A DNA stretch of 46,978 nucleotides from Acidobacteriota bacterium (GTDB taxonomy: Bacteria; Acidobacteriota; Terriglobia; Bryobacterales; UBA6623). The position numbers and the translations under genes were made by a program. Positions 17,506-26,904 of this stretch are shown here, one piece after another (the first letter of the stretch is position 1; each line of letters begins with the position of its first letter). The notes below the pieces were generated by a model. The model was not told where the DNA came from. It made no database searches and worked only from the letters and a program-made list of their open reading frames with translations. Location: assembly GCA_027592785.1 (NCBI GenBank), contig JAQCLD010000027.1:1-46978 (forward strand), given 5' to 3'.

Positions 17506-18795
17506 TTGCAACGACGACACGCCATCCCGCTGATTCTGGGCGCTCCCTGGGCGCTCTCCGCGCAAGACCGAGCCGACGTCTCGCTCGTCCCTGTCACAGG
17601 TGAAGGGGCCGGCTACTGGTCGCGCTGGCGGGGGCCCTCGGGACAAGGGCTGGTCCAGGGTGCCGGCTACGCCGACAAGTGGTCGACGACGCAGAACATC
17701 TTGTGGTCCATCGATCTGCCAGGCGACGGCAACTCTTCGCCGATCGTCTGGGACGACCGCATCTATCTGACAGCCGCCGACAGCGCCGGCGAACGGTCCA
17801 TCCTAGCCCTCAGCCGCAACGACGGCAAGCTGCTGTGGCAGAATGCCGCGCCCAACGCATCCGCCGAGCGAGTACACCGCAAAAACGGACGCGCTTCCTC
17901 CACCGTCGCCGTCGACGGCCAACGCGTTTACGCCTTCCTGGGAAATCAGGGCGTGGTCGCCATGACGCTCGACGGCAAAGTCGTTTGGCACAACGACACC
18001 GGCCCCACCGCGAACTATCACGGCCCCGCCGGCTCGCCGCTGCTCTATGAGGATCTCGTAATCGTGTACCAGGACCAGGGGGCGAGCTTCGGACGCGCCC
18101 CCGCGGGTCCGCGCCCTGAGTCCTTTATCACCGCCATCGACCGCTCTACCGGCAAGACAGCTTGGCGCAGGCCACGTGAGGCGTCCGTCGGCTGGGGCAC
18201 GCCCATCGCTATCCGCGTCAACGGCCAGGACCAAATCCTGGTCCACGGACAGTACAAGGTCACCGCCTACAACCCTACCAACGGCTTAGAAATCTGGAGC
18301 TGCGACGGCCCCACCATGGAAGTCATCCCGACCCCCGCCGTCGGCCATGGCCTGGTCTATTGCTGCTCCGGGCGCGCCGGCCCCACGCTGGCCATACGGC
18401 CGGACGGCAAAGGCGATGTCACCGACACGCACATCCAGTGGCGCACGACGCGCGGCTCACCATTCATCCCCTCGCCGCTGCTGCATGACGGCGTGCTCTA
18501 TACGGTCAACGACATGTCCAGCATCGGCGCCGCCTTCGACGCCGTCACAGGGCAGAACCTTTGGCAGAACCGCCTCGGCCCCCCGATGCGAGAAGGCTTC
18601 TCCGCCTCGCCTGTCGCCGTCGACGGCAAGATCTATTTCACCAACGACGTCGGCCAAACGTTCGTGCTCAAAGCGGGTCGCGAGTTTCAACTCCTGCACG
18701 TCAACGACCTGGGCGAACAAGTGCTCGCCTCCCCCGCCCTGGTCGACGGCAAATGGTACTGGCGCACCGCCGGAAAACTGCTGGCCGTGGGCTAG
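17506..18795 (+). CDS. PQQ-binding-like beta-propeller repeat protein
   Basis: A 429-residue exported propeller protein. The start is TTG at 17506, giving a short leader with twin Arg (MQRRHAIPLILGAPWALSAQ). The rest is built of repeats of the PQQ-like/outer-membrane-assembly propeller type: 'WSIDLPGDGNSSPIVWDDRIYLTAAD', 'ALSRNDGKLLWQN', 'GKVVWHNDTG', 'AYNPTNGLEIWSCDGP', 'AVTGQNLWQNRLG'. Each blade ends in the G-x-x-L/I-W pattern. There is no heme site and no catalytic Asp motif like the upstream dehydrogenase, so it may be a scaffold or a non-enzymatic quinoprotein-like protein. Widespread in Planctomycetes, Verrucomicrobia and Acidobacteriota. Confidence 0.85.
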   Translation: MQRRHAIPLILGAPWALSAQDRADVSLVPVTGEGAGYWSRWRGPSGQGLVQGAGYADKWSTTQNILWSIDLPGDGNSSPIVWDDRIYLTAADSAGERSILALSRNDGKLLWQNAAPNASAERVHRKNGRASSTVAVDGQRVYAFLGNQGVVAMTLDGKVVWHNDTGPTANYHGPAGSPLLYEDLVIVYQDQGASFGRAPAGPRPESFITAIDRSTGKTAWRRPREASVGWGTPIAIRVNGQDQILVHGQYKVTAYNPTNGLEIWSCDGPTMEVIPTPAVGHGLVYCCSGRAGPTLAIRPDGKGDVTDTHIQWRTTRGSPFIPSPLLHDGVLYTVNDMSSIGAAFDAVTGQNLWQNRLGPPMREGFSASPVAVDGKIYFTNDVGQTFVLKAGREFQLLHVNDLGEQVLASPALVDGKWYWRTAGKLLAVG

Positions 18796-18967
18796 CGGCA
18801 ACCTTCGCCCAGCCCCCCTCCACGAGATCCCTCGATTTCCCAGACAGAACACCCACGTCGGCAACCTTTCGGTGCCAACCTCCGCAACCCCAGCCCAGTC
18901 GCGTAAGCGGTGAGACCCAGCGTCGGTCGGGCCCAGCTGTCCCGGTCAACTTAGGGAAACGTTCCTG

Positions 18968-19001
18968 TTGATCGATATACAGGTATCTGTATACTCTAAG
19001 G
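18968..19001 (+). promoter_or_regulatory. higBA promoter with built-in operator palindrome
   Basis: A sigma70-like promoter is visible: TTGATC (18968-18973), 16-nt spacer, TATACT (18990-18995). A perfect inverted repeat TATACAG-GTAT-CTGTATA (18976-18993) covers the spacer and overlaps the -10, the normal place for an autorepressing antitoxin to bind. From the -10, transcription should start at about 19002, the A of the toxin ATG, so the message is probably leaderless. Confidence 0.65.
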
Positions 19002-19364
19002 ATGGATGAGACCGTACGGCCCGTGCGCTGGGTCGGCTCCTCCTTGCGGGATCTGAAGACGTTCCCGCGAGCGGTGCAACGCGATATTGGTCAGGCGATC
19101 TTCGCCGCGCAGTGCGGTGAAGACTACCCCCCGATCAAGGCGTTGAAGGGGTTCAAGGGCGCTTCGGTTCTAGAGATCGTCGCGCCGTTTGACGCGGACA
19201 CGTACCGGGCTGTCTACACCGTCCGCTTTGGAGCGGCGATTTATGTACTCCACGCCTTCAAGAAGAAGTCCATGAAGGGCAGCAAGACGCCGAAAAAGGA
19301 AATCGATCTAATCAAGATCCGCTTGGAATTGGCGCGTCAAGATCACAACAGGAGACAGAACTGA
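19002..19364 (+). CDS. higB: HigB/RelE-like toxin (phage Gp49-like family)
   Basis: A 120-residue protein of the RelE/HigB superfamily (phage-derived Gp49-like, DUF891). It shows the family's core 'ALKGFKGASVLEIVAPFDADTYRAVYTVRFGAAIYVLHAFKKKS', followed by the usual Lys-rich tail and 'EIDLIKIRLELAR'. Such toxins are ribosome-dependent mRNA endonucleases that halt translation. Its stop overlaps the antitoxin ATG (TGATG), the standard higBA order with the toxin first. The start at 19002 leaves no ribosome-binding site and the promoter predicts a leaderless message. Confidence 0.85.
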   Translation: MDETVRPVRWVGSSLRDLKTFPRAVQRDIGQAIFAAQCGEDYPPIKALKGFKGASVLEIVAPFDADTYRAVYTVRFGAAIYVLHAFKKKSMKGSKTPKKEIDLIKIRLELARQDHNRRQN

Positions 19365-19705
19365 TGGCTAAGAGGAAAAACGTTATTGAGGTGATCGAAA
19401 GCAGCGGCAACGTGTTCGCCGATCTCGGGTTCCCGAGCCCGGATCGCGAGCGCTTGAAAGCGAAACTCATGCTCGAAATCTACCGTGCCATCAAAGACCG
19501 CCAGCTAACGCAGGTCGCGGCCGGCGAAATCCTAGGCATCGCCCAGCCGCATGTCTCAGCGCTGATGAACGGCCGCTCGGGCAACTATGCCGTGGGTAGG
19601 CTGTTTGAGTTCTTGAACGCTTTAGGCTGCGATGTTGAGATCGCCGTGCGGCCCAAATCGCCTTACGCGGTAGATGGGCGGACGAGCGTGGTCGTCGACC
19701 CCTAG
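19364..19705 (+). CDS. higA: HigA-like antitoxin, XRE-type helix-turn-helix
   Basis: A 113-residue DNA-binding protein. A helix-turn-helix lies at about 45-75: 'LTQVAAGEILGIAQPHVSALMNGRSGNYAVGRL'. The C-terminal strand 'LGCDVEIAVRP' is typical of the HigA/XRE antitoxins paired with Gp49-like toxins. It should neutralise the toxin encoded just upstream and repress the operon by binding the palindrome at 18976-18993. The start overlaps the toxin stop; an AGGAGA ribosome-binding site lies about 8 nt upstream within the toxin gene. Confidence 0.87.
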   Translation: MAKRKNVIEVIESSGNVFADLGFPSPDRERLKAKLMLEIYRAIKDRQLTQVAAGEILGIAQPHVSALMNGRSGNYAVGRLFEFLNALGCDVEIAVRPKSPYAVDGRTSVVVDP

Positions 19706-19750
19706 AACGGACCCATGCAGTCGGGGATGTCACTATGCCGCGCGAGGTTT

Positions 19751-19772
19751 TCGGGGCTGAACTATACCCCGA
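19751..19772. repeat. Short inverted repeat between convergent operons
   Basis: TCGGGG (19751-19756) and CCCCGA (19767-19772) form a 6-bp stem with a 10-nt loop in the 148-bp gap between higA and the receiver gene. No T-tract is present, so it is at best a weak terminator. Confidence 0.25.
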
Positions 19773-19853
19773 TGCCATGTGCTATTCGTCCGTCTTGGCG
19801 GATAGGGTGAAGACGGCCTGATTCGTTCTTGCTCTCTGCGCCGCGGACGCCAT

Positions 19854-20246
19854 TCAGTACCGCCTGGCACAAAGCACCGCCAAGAACTCTTCTTTACTCG
19901 CCACAATATCTTTCGAAATGAACGTCGCCGCAAATTTCTCAAAGCTCTGCCAAATCGCGCGTGGCGGAAGGACGCTCGAAGACACCAAGACTCGCGTGCT
20001 GGGAGCCAATCTATTGCCGGCCGCAAGCTCTTCTAGAATCTGGTCGCCGTCGATTCGTGGCATACGGATGTCGACCAGCAAGATATCCGGTTCGTGGGAT
20101 GCAAGGTACGCCAATCCCTCTAGCTCGTTAGTGAAACAGGCAACTTGCCACGCCGCATCCCGCAGGTGGCGTTGGACGATTGCGCAGATCCCCGCATCGT
20201 CGTCAATGACGACAAGCTGCTCTCCTTTCTTGGCGGTTTGATCCAT
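19854..20246 (-). CDS. Single-domain response regulator (CheY-like receiver)
   Basis: A 130-residue stand-alone receiver. The acidic pocket DDD (15-17), phosphoacceptor Asp in 'ILLVDIRMP' (D59), Ser/Thr position in 'VLVSSS' and the conserved Lys in 'FISKDI' (K112) are all present. No output domain. It is the last gene of a four-gene minus-strand operon with a histidine kinase and a second receiver. It probably takes part in a phosphorelay or acts on another protein. Confidence 0.88.
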   Translation of the reverse strand: MDQTAKKGEQLVVIDDDAGICAIVQRHLRDAAWQVACFTNELEGLAYLASHEPDILLVDIRMPRIDGDQILEELAAGNRLAPSTRVLVSSSVLPPRAIWQSFEKFAATFISKDIVASKEEFLAVLCARRY

Positions 20247-20302
20247 TCAGCGATGCTCATCTCTGGCCCATTCGAGGGCTCTATGCGTCAGTGCCAATTT
20301 CT

Positions 20303-20731
20303 TTACTCGCCCACGGGAAGCGCGCTTAGATTCCAGTAGGCGCCGAGTTTGCTCAATGCCGCGAGCGTGTCATCACGCGTGAGAGGCTTCACGATGTATC
20401 CGGCGACCTGATTCTCGTAGGCGGCCTCCACGTCCTCTATCCGGTCTGATGTCGTCAGCACGACAACAGTGGAATCGGCCAGCGTGGGGTCTGCTCGCAG
20501 TTCATGAAGGAACTCAATACCGTTCATTCTCGGCATGTTCACATCGAGTAAGATCACGTAGGGCCTTGCCAGCTTCGCTACGGTAGCAGAGCCTCTCAAA
20601 ACTTCAAGCGCCTCGAGCCCGTCTTTGGCCCTCACCAACGGATTCGTGATTTTTAGGCGCCTAAAGCCTCTCTCGACCTTCTCGAGGTCCAGCTCATTGT
20701 CGTCAACGATCAAGATGGTTACTTGTTTCAC
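20303..20731 (-). CDS. Response regulator, Rcp1-like receiver
   Basis: A 142-residue single-domain response regulator of the Rcp1 type often paired with phytochrome or CHASE kinases. The GTG at 20731 is preferred because a strong AAGAGGAG ribosome-binding site lies 8 nt upstream; a longer frame reaching 20812 would overlap the kinase. Receiver residues: DDN (10-12), phosphoacceptor Asp in 'VILLDVNMP' (D63), 'VVLTTSD' switch residue, and Lys in 'YIVKPL'. It follows the kinase by 50 nt, so it is its probable direct partner. Confidence 0.88.
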   Translation of the reverse strand: MKQVTILIVDDNELDLEKVERGFRRLKITNPLVRAKDGLEALEVLRGSATVAKLARPYVILLDVNMPRMNGIEFLHELRADPTLADSTVVVLTTSDRIEDVEAAYENQVAGYIVKPLTRDDTLAALSKLGAYWNLSALPVGE

Positions 20732-20781
20732 AGCATCGGCTCCTCTTGTTAGTGCTTTACGGACTTCGGTCCGCCCATTTC

Positions 20782-22611
20782 TTACTGGACGACAGTCGCC
20801 GCCGTTGGCCATGAAAATGAGAATGTCGCGCCCTGCCCGAGCGCAGAATCGACAGTGACCGAACCACCGCGACTTTCAACCAATTTCTTGACGATCGATA
20901 GCCCGATCCCCGTGCTCTCGATCTCGTCTTTCGACTGAAGAGTCTGGAAGATCTCAAAAATCCTGGTATGGAATCGCGGGTCAATTCCCGGGCCATTGTC
21001 TGCGACCGCAATCACGTATACGCCGTCGACCTTCGTCGCGGACACCCTGATCACAGCGTTCGCAACATCGTGGTGGTATTTCACGGCGTTTCCGATCAGA
21101 TTGTTCAAGACCTGAGCGATCTGAGTGCCTTCAGTGGCTAGAGTCGGAAGCTCTCCGTCGATTACGCAAGCACGCTCGCTTAGGCCGAGAGTGCCTCCAA
21201 TCTCGCGGACGAGCTCGGCTACATTCACCTCTTCAATCTCGGCCGCTGCCGTTCCGATGGTCGAGTACGACAGAATCCCGCGGATAAGGCTTTCCATGCG
21301 ATGCACTTGCGTGTTGAGGCGGCCCAAGTTTTTTTCGACATCCGGATGCGCCTCTGGACTCTTGAAATAGTCTGCGAGATCCTCGGCCAAGTACTCTGAT
21401 ATATCGCCGATGCCGCGCAGTGGAGTCTTCAAATCATGAGACGCGACGTAGGCGAAGCGCTCGAGATCTAGGTTCGACTGTTCAAGCTCCCTAGTCCGCC
21501 ATCGAAGTTCATCGGTCATTCCCTCCGCGAAAATTGTGGCCCGCTGATTGGCCCTCGATAGAGAGAGAAATAGTACGAACAGAAGTGCATCGATGAATAG
21601 CCCCCCAAACAGGATGATCAGCGGCTGGGCCCCCGACGTGGCCGATCGAAAAGAGTTTGCGCTGCGGATATCGAACAACCACTCGCGGCCATAAAGGTCC
21701 AGCGAGCGTCTAGTCACAAACAGAGGGTCTGGATCGTAGTCCTCTTCGCTGACGAGATGTTCGTCGTAAAGAACCGTCTCACGATCGGTGATTTTTATGC
21801 CGACCTGGCGCCTGTCCTTCTCCAGCGTGCCCGCCAGCAATTTATTGACAACGAAGGGTGCGTACACCAACCCGGTAATGTTCTTCCTTCTATCCTCAAC
21901 TGAGTCATAGACCCCACCCTGATAAAATGGCGCGTAAAACAGAAAGCCTGGCGTGCGCTCCGCGTCTTGCACTAAGACGATAGGCCCGGTGAGCTGAGCG
22001 GCCCCGGAATCACGTGATTTCTTCGCGGCGTCATAGCGATTAGCTTCGTGCGCCACGTCCAAGCCCACTGCTTTGGCGTTCGTGCTAAACGGTTCAATGT
22101 AGGTGATAGGCCAGTACTCAGCCTCCTGATGCCGCGGATGACGATGGTACAGCGGTCTGTCAATTCTTTGCTCGCTCAGGTACGAACCAAGCTTGTCGGG
22201 CGAAACGTTGTGAATAACGCCGATGCCATTGATTCCCGGATAGCGGACGTCTATGCGCAGGTGTTTCGCGAAAGTACTCCAACCGCGGTGCGAGATGTCC
22301 CCGTCTTGGGCCTGGATCGCCGATACTCCGCCCCACAGTGCGTCCTCATACTTGCGCATTCGCTCGGAGACGAGTTCCACTACTTGGTCCGCTTCCCTAC
22401 GGAATCGAGTCTCGACTTGTTCGTCGATTTGCCGTTTCTAGAAAAGCGAGGCGCCTACAGTGAGCAGCAGTGAGAGGGATAAAACGATCCAGTGAACGCC
22501 GCGCAATCGACCAGCCTTGGCGATCGAAAACCTTTCGTGCACTAGCCGGCTATGGTCGTCACGCGGCGATGCTTTCCCTTGCTTTGACATTGGATTGTCT
22601 TTACTGTCCAT
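20782..22611 (-). CDS. CHASE-domain sensor histidine kinase, in-frame TAG after first TM helix
   Basis: The natural gene appears to start at the ATG at 22611 (GAAGG 4-5 nt upstream). It encodes a cytoplasmic N-tail, a first transmembrane helix (codons 38-57, VHWIVLSLSLLLTVGASLF), an amber TAG at codon 58 (22438-22440), then a coiled linker, a CHASE sensor domain ('RYPGINGIGVI', 'IEPFSTNAKAVGLDVAHE'), a second TM helix, HisKA with SHDLKTPL, and a full HATPase with 'NNLIGNAVKYHH', 'DNGPGIDP' and 'GIGLSIVKKL'. Without the TAG it is a normal 609-residue kinase. As written, only a 532-residue form from GTG 22380 is open, and it lacks TM1, so the CHASE domain would not reach the periplasm. CAG to TAG is the simplest origin. 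Confidence 0.85.
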
Positions 22612-22640
22612 TGGGCCTTCCAGGCAGTCAGGTCAGCCCC

Positions 22641-23375
22641 TCACCGAGAGAACTGCAGCCCGAGGGCAAAGCCCGTGCCGTTGACGCCCGCGGCTACCTG
22701 CTCGAACCCGTTGTGGCGAAACTCCAGAACGGCGGCAACATGCTTACTCAGGCGGACGTTGAGTTGAGGCTCAATTAGCCAAAGATCAGCTCCTTCCGTA
22801 ATGAAGTTGAGATCTGCAAATCCGTTGATTCCGATTCTGGCGGTCAGCGGAATCGAATAGCTAAGGCTGACCTGCGTTCCACGGCCGTCGGTTTCGAAGG
22901 GAAACACGCGCCATTGCAGCGATCCCCTGCGCCTGCCGACCAACGGCAGCACGTGTTGGTAATACGCGCCGAAGCGGACCAGACTATTGCCTGGGCCGTT
23001 GAAATCGTTGTACTCGGCGATCCCGCCAAACTCGTCGGATTTCGACAGCCAATCCGATTTCAGAGGCGCCAAGGCGCGGTACTCCATAAAGAACCGGTCG
23101 AGATGGAATCTGCCGTCCGGGTGCTGCTGGTCACCGTGCAAATCGGTGAAGCCCCACAGGCGCAATCCTAGCGGCAAGTTGTTCAGCTGCGAGAGAACCG
23201 ACAACGTTTCGTACTGACGGCTATCAAAGTAGTGGGTGATTCCCAGCTTGGCTCTGGGAATCAGTAAGGCACGCTCGGGCGCGACTAAAGAAGAGTCCTC
23301 CACAACCGTCTCCGGCTCCGCATTTAGCGGGATGGCAATAATCAACAGGGCCCAGGCCCATCCAAGTAGCTTCAT
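22641..23375 (-). CDS. Putative outer-membrane beta-barrel protein
   Basis: A 244-residue exported protein: signal peptide MKLLGWAWALLIIAIPLNA, then alternating polar/hydrophobic strands rich in aromatic residues ('YFDSRQYETLSVLSQL', 'RLWGFTDLHGD', 'RFFMEYRAL', 'LVRFGAYYQHVLPL', 'QVSLSYSIPL', 'INGFADLNF'), ending 'TGFALGLQFSR'. This is the look of a small outer-membrane barrel. I do not recognise a named family. A GGAGAAG ribosome-binding site lies 9 nt before the ATG. It is the first gene of the operon with the CHASE kinase (29-nt gap to its likely start), so it may supply or sense the kinase ligand; that is inference. Confidence 0.75.
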   Translation of the reverse strand: MKLLGWAWALLIIAIPLNAEPETVVEDSSLVAPERALLIPRAKLGITHYFDSRQYETLSVLSQLNNLPLGLRLWGFTDLHGDQQHPDGRFHLDRFFMEYRALAPLKSDWLSKSDEFGGIAEYNDFNGPGNSLVRFGAYYQHVLPLVGRRRGSLQWRVFPFETDGRGTQVSLSYSIPLTARIGINGFADLNFITEGADLWLIEPQLNVRLSKHVAAVLEFRHNGFEQVAAGVNGTGFALGLQFSR

Positions 23376-23483
23376 TCAGTTGCTTCTCCGCTGTCTGCTA
23401 ACGCTGCCAAAGAGCCAGGATCACGTGTCGCAGTGAGGGTGGCCGGCCTTTGAGTGGCGCAACAGCGTTCTTGGGCTCTTATC

Positions 23484-23597
23484 GGCGGAGACACCGCCAA
23501 CTTGGGACTATTTCGTCGCGAACGTGCCTGGCCGGAACCGGACCTTTCGTTTCCCGTTCCGGCCAGCAGCGGCCCACTTTCGGACAGCCTGGGCCGC
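23484..23597 (+). promoter_or_regulatory. Three consecutive hairpins upstream of metY
   Basis: The 279-bp gap before metY holds GGCGG-agaca-CCGCC (23484-23498), CTGGCCGGAAC (23528-23538) pairing with GTTCCGGCCAG (23556-23566, stem extended by 2 more pairs), and GCGGCCCA (23569-23576) pairing with TGGGCCGC (23590-23597). All are perfect within the named arms. It does not match the SAM-I core. It may be a structured 5' leader or an uncharacterised RNA. A TAAGAT at 23640-23645 could be a promoter closer to the gene. Confidence 0.4.
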
Positions 23598-23642
23598 ACC
23601 TTTGGCCGCGTTGGTCCGTTCGCCCCGCAGGCGGTGTGATAA

Positions 23643-24962
<1,320 letters not shown>

Positions 24963-25024
24963 GGCCCCTTCCGTCCGCGCCCGCCACAGTCGACAAGCTT
25001 GGCGGGCGTGTTACAAGAGGAGTC

Positions 25025-26131
25025 ATGCAGCGGATACGAGTCAACGCGGCATCGTCCTCGTACGACGTTGTCGTGGCAGGCGGATGCATCGAGCGCGCGG
25101 CCGAAGAAATTCAGGCCGTCTCCGGCAGCCGCCGTATCTTCGTCATCGCCGACGAAGGTGCGCTCGCCGTGCTCGGCGATCGCCTTGAGCGCAGCCTCGC
25201 CGCGCTAAACCCGACGCTATTCCCCATTCGCCTCGGCGAAGAGCGCAAGCGCCTCGCCGTGGTCGAAGAGCTTGCCGAACGGATGCATCGCGCCGGCGCG
25301 GACCGCAGCGCCGTCGTCGTCACTTTCGGGGGCGGCATCGCCGGCGACCTGGGCGGCTTCGTCGCCGCCAGTTACATGCGCGGCGTCTCGTTCGTCCAGA
25401 TACCGACCACTCTATTGGCGCAGGTCGACGCCTCGGTCGGCGGCAAGACCGGTGTCAATCTCTCCAGCGGCAAGAACCTCATCGGCGCCTTCCACCAGCC
25501 GTTACTCGTATTGATCGATCCGCAGACGCTGGCCACGCTGCCCGCCCAGGAGTACCGCGCGGGCCTGTTCGAGGTCATCAAGCACGGCATCATCTGGAGC
25601 CCGGAACTATTTCAAGTGCTCGAAGATCAGCGTGACGCCGTGATCGCGCGCGAACCCACCGTCCTCGAAAAGATCGTCGCCGACTCGGTGCGTATTAAGG
25701 CCTCGGTCGTCTCCGAAGACGAGCGCGAATCCGGGCTGCGGCGCATTCTTAACTACGGCCACACTCTGGGCCACGGCCTAGAAGCCGAGACCGGCTATCG
25801 GCGGCTGCTCCACGGCGAAGCCGTCGGCTGGGGCATGATCGCCGCAGGCCGTCTGGCCGAGTCCCTGGGTATGTTCTCTGCCACAGACCGCGCCCGAGCC
25901 GAGCAACTCATTTTGGCCTACGGCCCGCTGCCCGACTTAGCGGGCGTCGACCCGGCAGCCGTGGCTGCTCGCATTCATGGCGACAAAAAGACGATCGGCG
26001 GCAAAGTACATTTTGTCCTGCCAACCGCCATCGGCAAAGTCGAAGTCATCGTCAATCCGGCCGCCGACAAGGTGCTCGCGGCGACCCAAGCGGCCTTCGA
26101 CGTAGTGGCCCGTACGGCGGCCGCGCAATGA
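25025..26131 (+). CDS. aroB: 3-dehydroquinate synthase
   Basis: A 368-residue shikimate-pathway enzyme converting DAHP to 3-dehydroquinate with NAD and a divalent metal. The ATG at 25025 is fixed by the AAGAGGAG ribosome-binding site just before it; a longer frame upstream overlaps metY and is spurious. Motifs: 'VVVTFGGGIAGDLGGFVAASYMRG' (NAD site), 'QIPTTLLAQVDASVGGKTGVN', and metal ligands in 'NYGHTLGHGLEAE' and 'LLHGEAVGWGM'. Its stop overlaps the ubiE start (ATGA), so the two are translationally coupled. Confidence 0.95.
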   Translation: MQRIRVNAASSSYDVVVAGGCIERAAEEIQAVSGSRRIFVIADEGALAVLGDRLERSLAALNPTLFPIRLGEERKRLAVVEELAERMHRAGADRSAVVVTFGGGIAGDLGGFVAASYMRGVSFVQIPTTLLAQVDASVGGKTGVNLSSGKNLIGAFHQPLLVLIDPQTLATLPAQEYRAGLFEVIKHGIIWSPELFQVLEDQRDAVIAREPTVLEKIVADSVRIKASVVSEDERESGLRRILNYGHTLGHGLEAETGYRRLLHGEAVGWGMIAAGRLAESLGMFSATDRARAEQLILAYGPLPDLAGVDPAAVAARIHGDKKTIGGKVHFVLPTAIGKVEVIVNPAADKVLAATQAAFDVVARTAAAQ

Positions 26132-26904
26132 GCCTCGGCTCGACCCCTGTCGGTGTTCGCCCCGGCGACGAAGAAGCCGCATCCCGCAGTATTCGCGAGA
26201 TGTTCGGACGCGTCGCGCCTCGCTATGACCTGCTCAATCGGCTGCTCTCGGGTCGCGTCGACGTCTATTGGCGCAACGTTTTGGTGGCGTCGGTGCAGGA
26301 GTATCTTGACAAGCCTGATGCCCAAGTCCTGGACCTATGCTGCGGCACCGGCGACGTCATCGTGGCTCTTGAGAAGGAACTCGAGCGGCGCGCCGGCTCC
26401 AGTCGGGCCGCGACTATCGGCAGCGATTTCTCGCGCCCGATGCTGACGGCCGCGCAAGACAAGCTCACCCGCAAGGGCCGCACGGTCCGGCTGATCGAGG
26501 CTGACGGGCTGCGCTTCCCCGCCCCCGATGCTTCCTACGACGTGATTACGATTGCCTTCGGCTTCCGCAATTTCGCCAACTATCGCCGTGGCTTGGACGA
26601 ATTACATCGGCTGCTCCGGCCCGGAGGTTGCCTGGCCATCCTGGAATGCTCGCAACCGCCAAACCGCCTGTGGGGACCAATCTTTGACTGGTATTTCCGC
26701 AACGTGCTGCCCAAGATCGGCAACGCCATGTCAGGAGCGGGAGACTCCTACTCCTACTTGCAGCGCTCGGTCGAGCGTTTTTTTAGTCCTGACCAATTGG
26801 CGGAACAAATGAGATTGGCCGGATTGGAGAGAGTCAGTTTCAGGCGGCTGACGGGCGGGATATCCTGCCTGCACCTGGGCTACAAGCGGAGTGCCGCCTC
26901 TTAA
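26128..26904 (+). CDS. ubiE: Demethylmenaquinone/ubiquinone methyltransferase UbiE/MenG
   Basis: A 258-residue class I SAM methyltransferase that methylates demethylmenaquinone in quinone synthesis. Landmarks: 'IREMFGRVAPRYDLLNRLLSGRVDVYWRN' N-terminal signature, SAM motif I 'VLDLCCGTGDV', 'GSDFSRPMLTAAQDKL', and the UbiE signature 'DVITIAFGFRNFANYRRGLDELHRLLRPGG'. 'IGNAMSGAGDSYSYLQRSVERF' is also diagnostic. It is coupled to aroB by a 4-nt overlap. Its TAA overlaps the stop of the opposing PilZ gene as TTAA. Confidence 0.94.
   Translation: MSLGSTPVGVRPGDEEAASRSIREMFGRVAPRYDLLNRLLSGRVDVYWRNVLVASVQEYLDKPDAQVLDLCCGTGDVIVALEKELERRAGSSRAATIGSDFSRPMLTAAQDKLTRKGRTVRLIEADGLRFPAPDASYDVITIAFGFRNFANYRRGLDELHRLLRPGGCLAILECSQPPNRLWGPIFDWYFRNVLPKIGNAMSGAGDSYSYLQRSVERFFSPDQLAEQMRLAGLERVSFRRLTGGISCLHLGYKRSAAS

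Noticed and set aside
18796..19001. Mobile-element border around the toxin-antitoxin pair
   Set aside because: No terminal inverted repeats, target duplication, integrase or transposase were seen on either side.
23461..23520. SAM-I riboswitch before metY, suggested by CTCTTATC followed by GGCGGAG
   Set aside because: The rest of the SAM-I core (AUGA, GCAACC and the expected stems) is missing.
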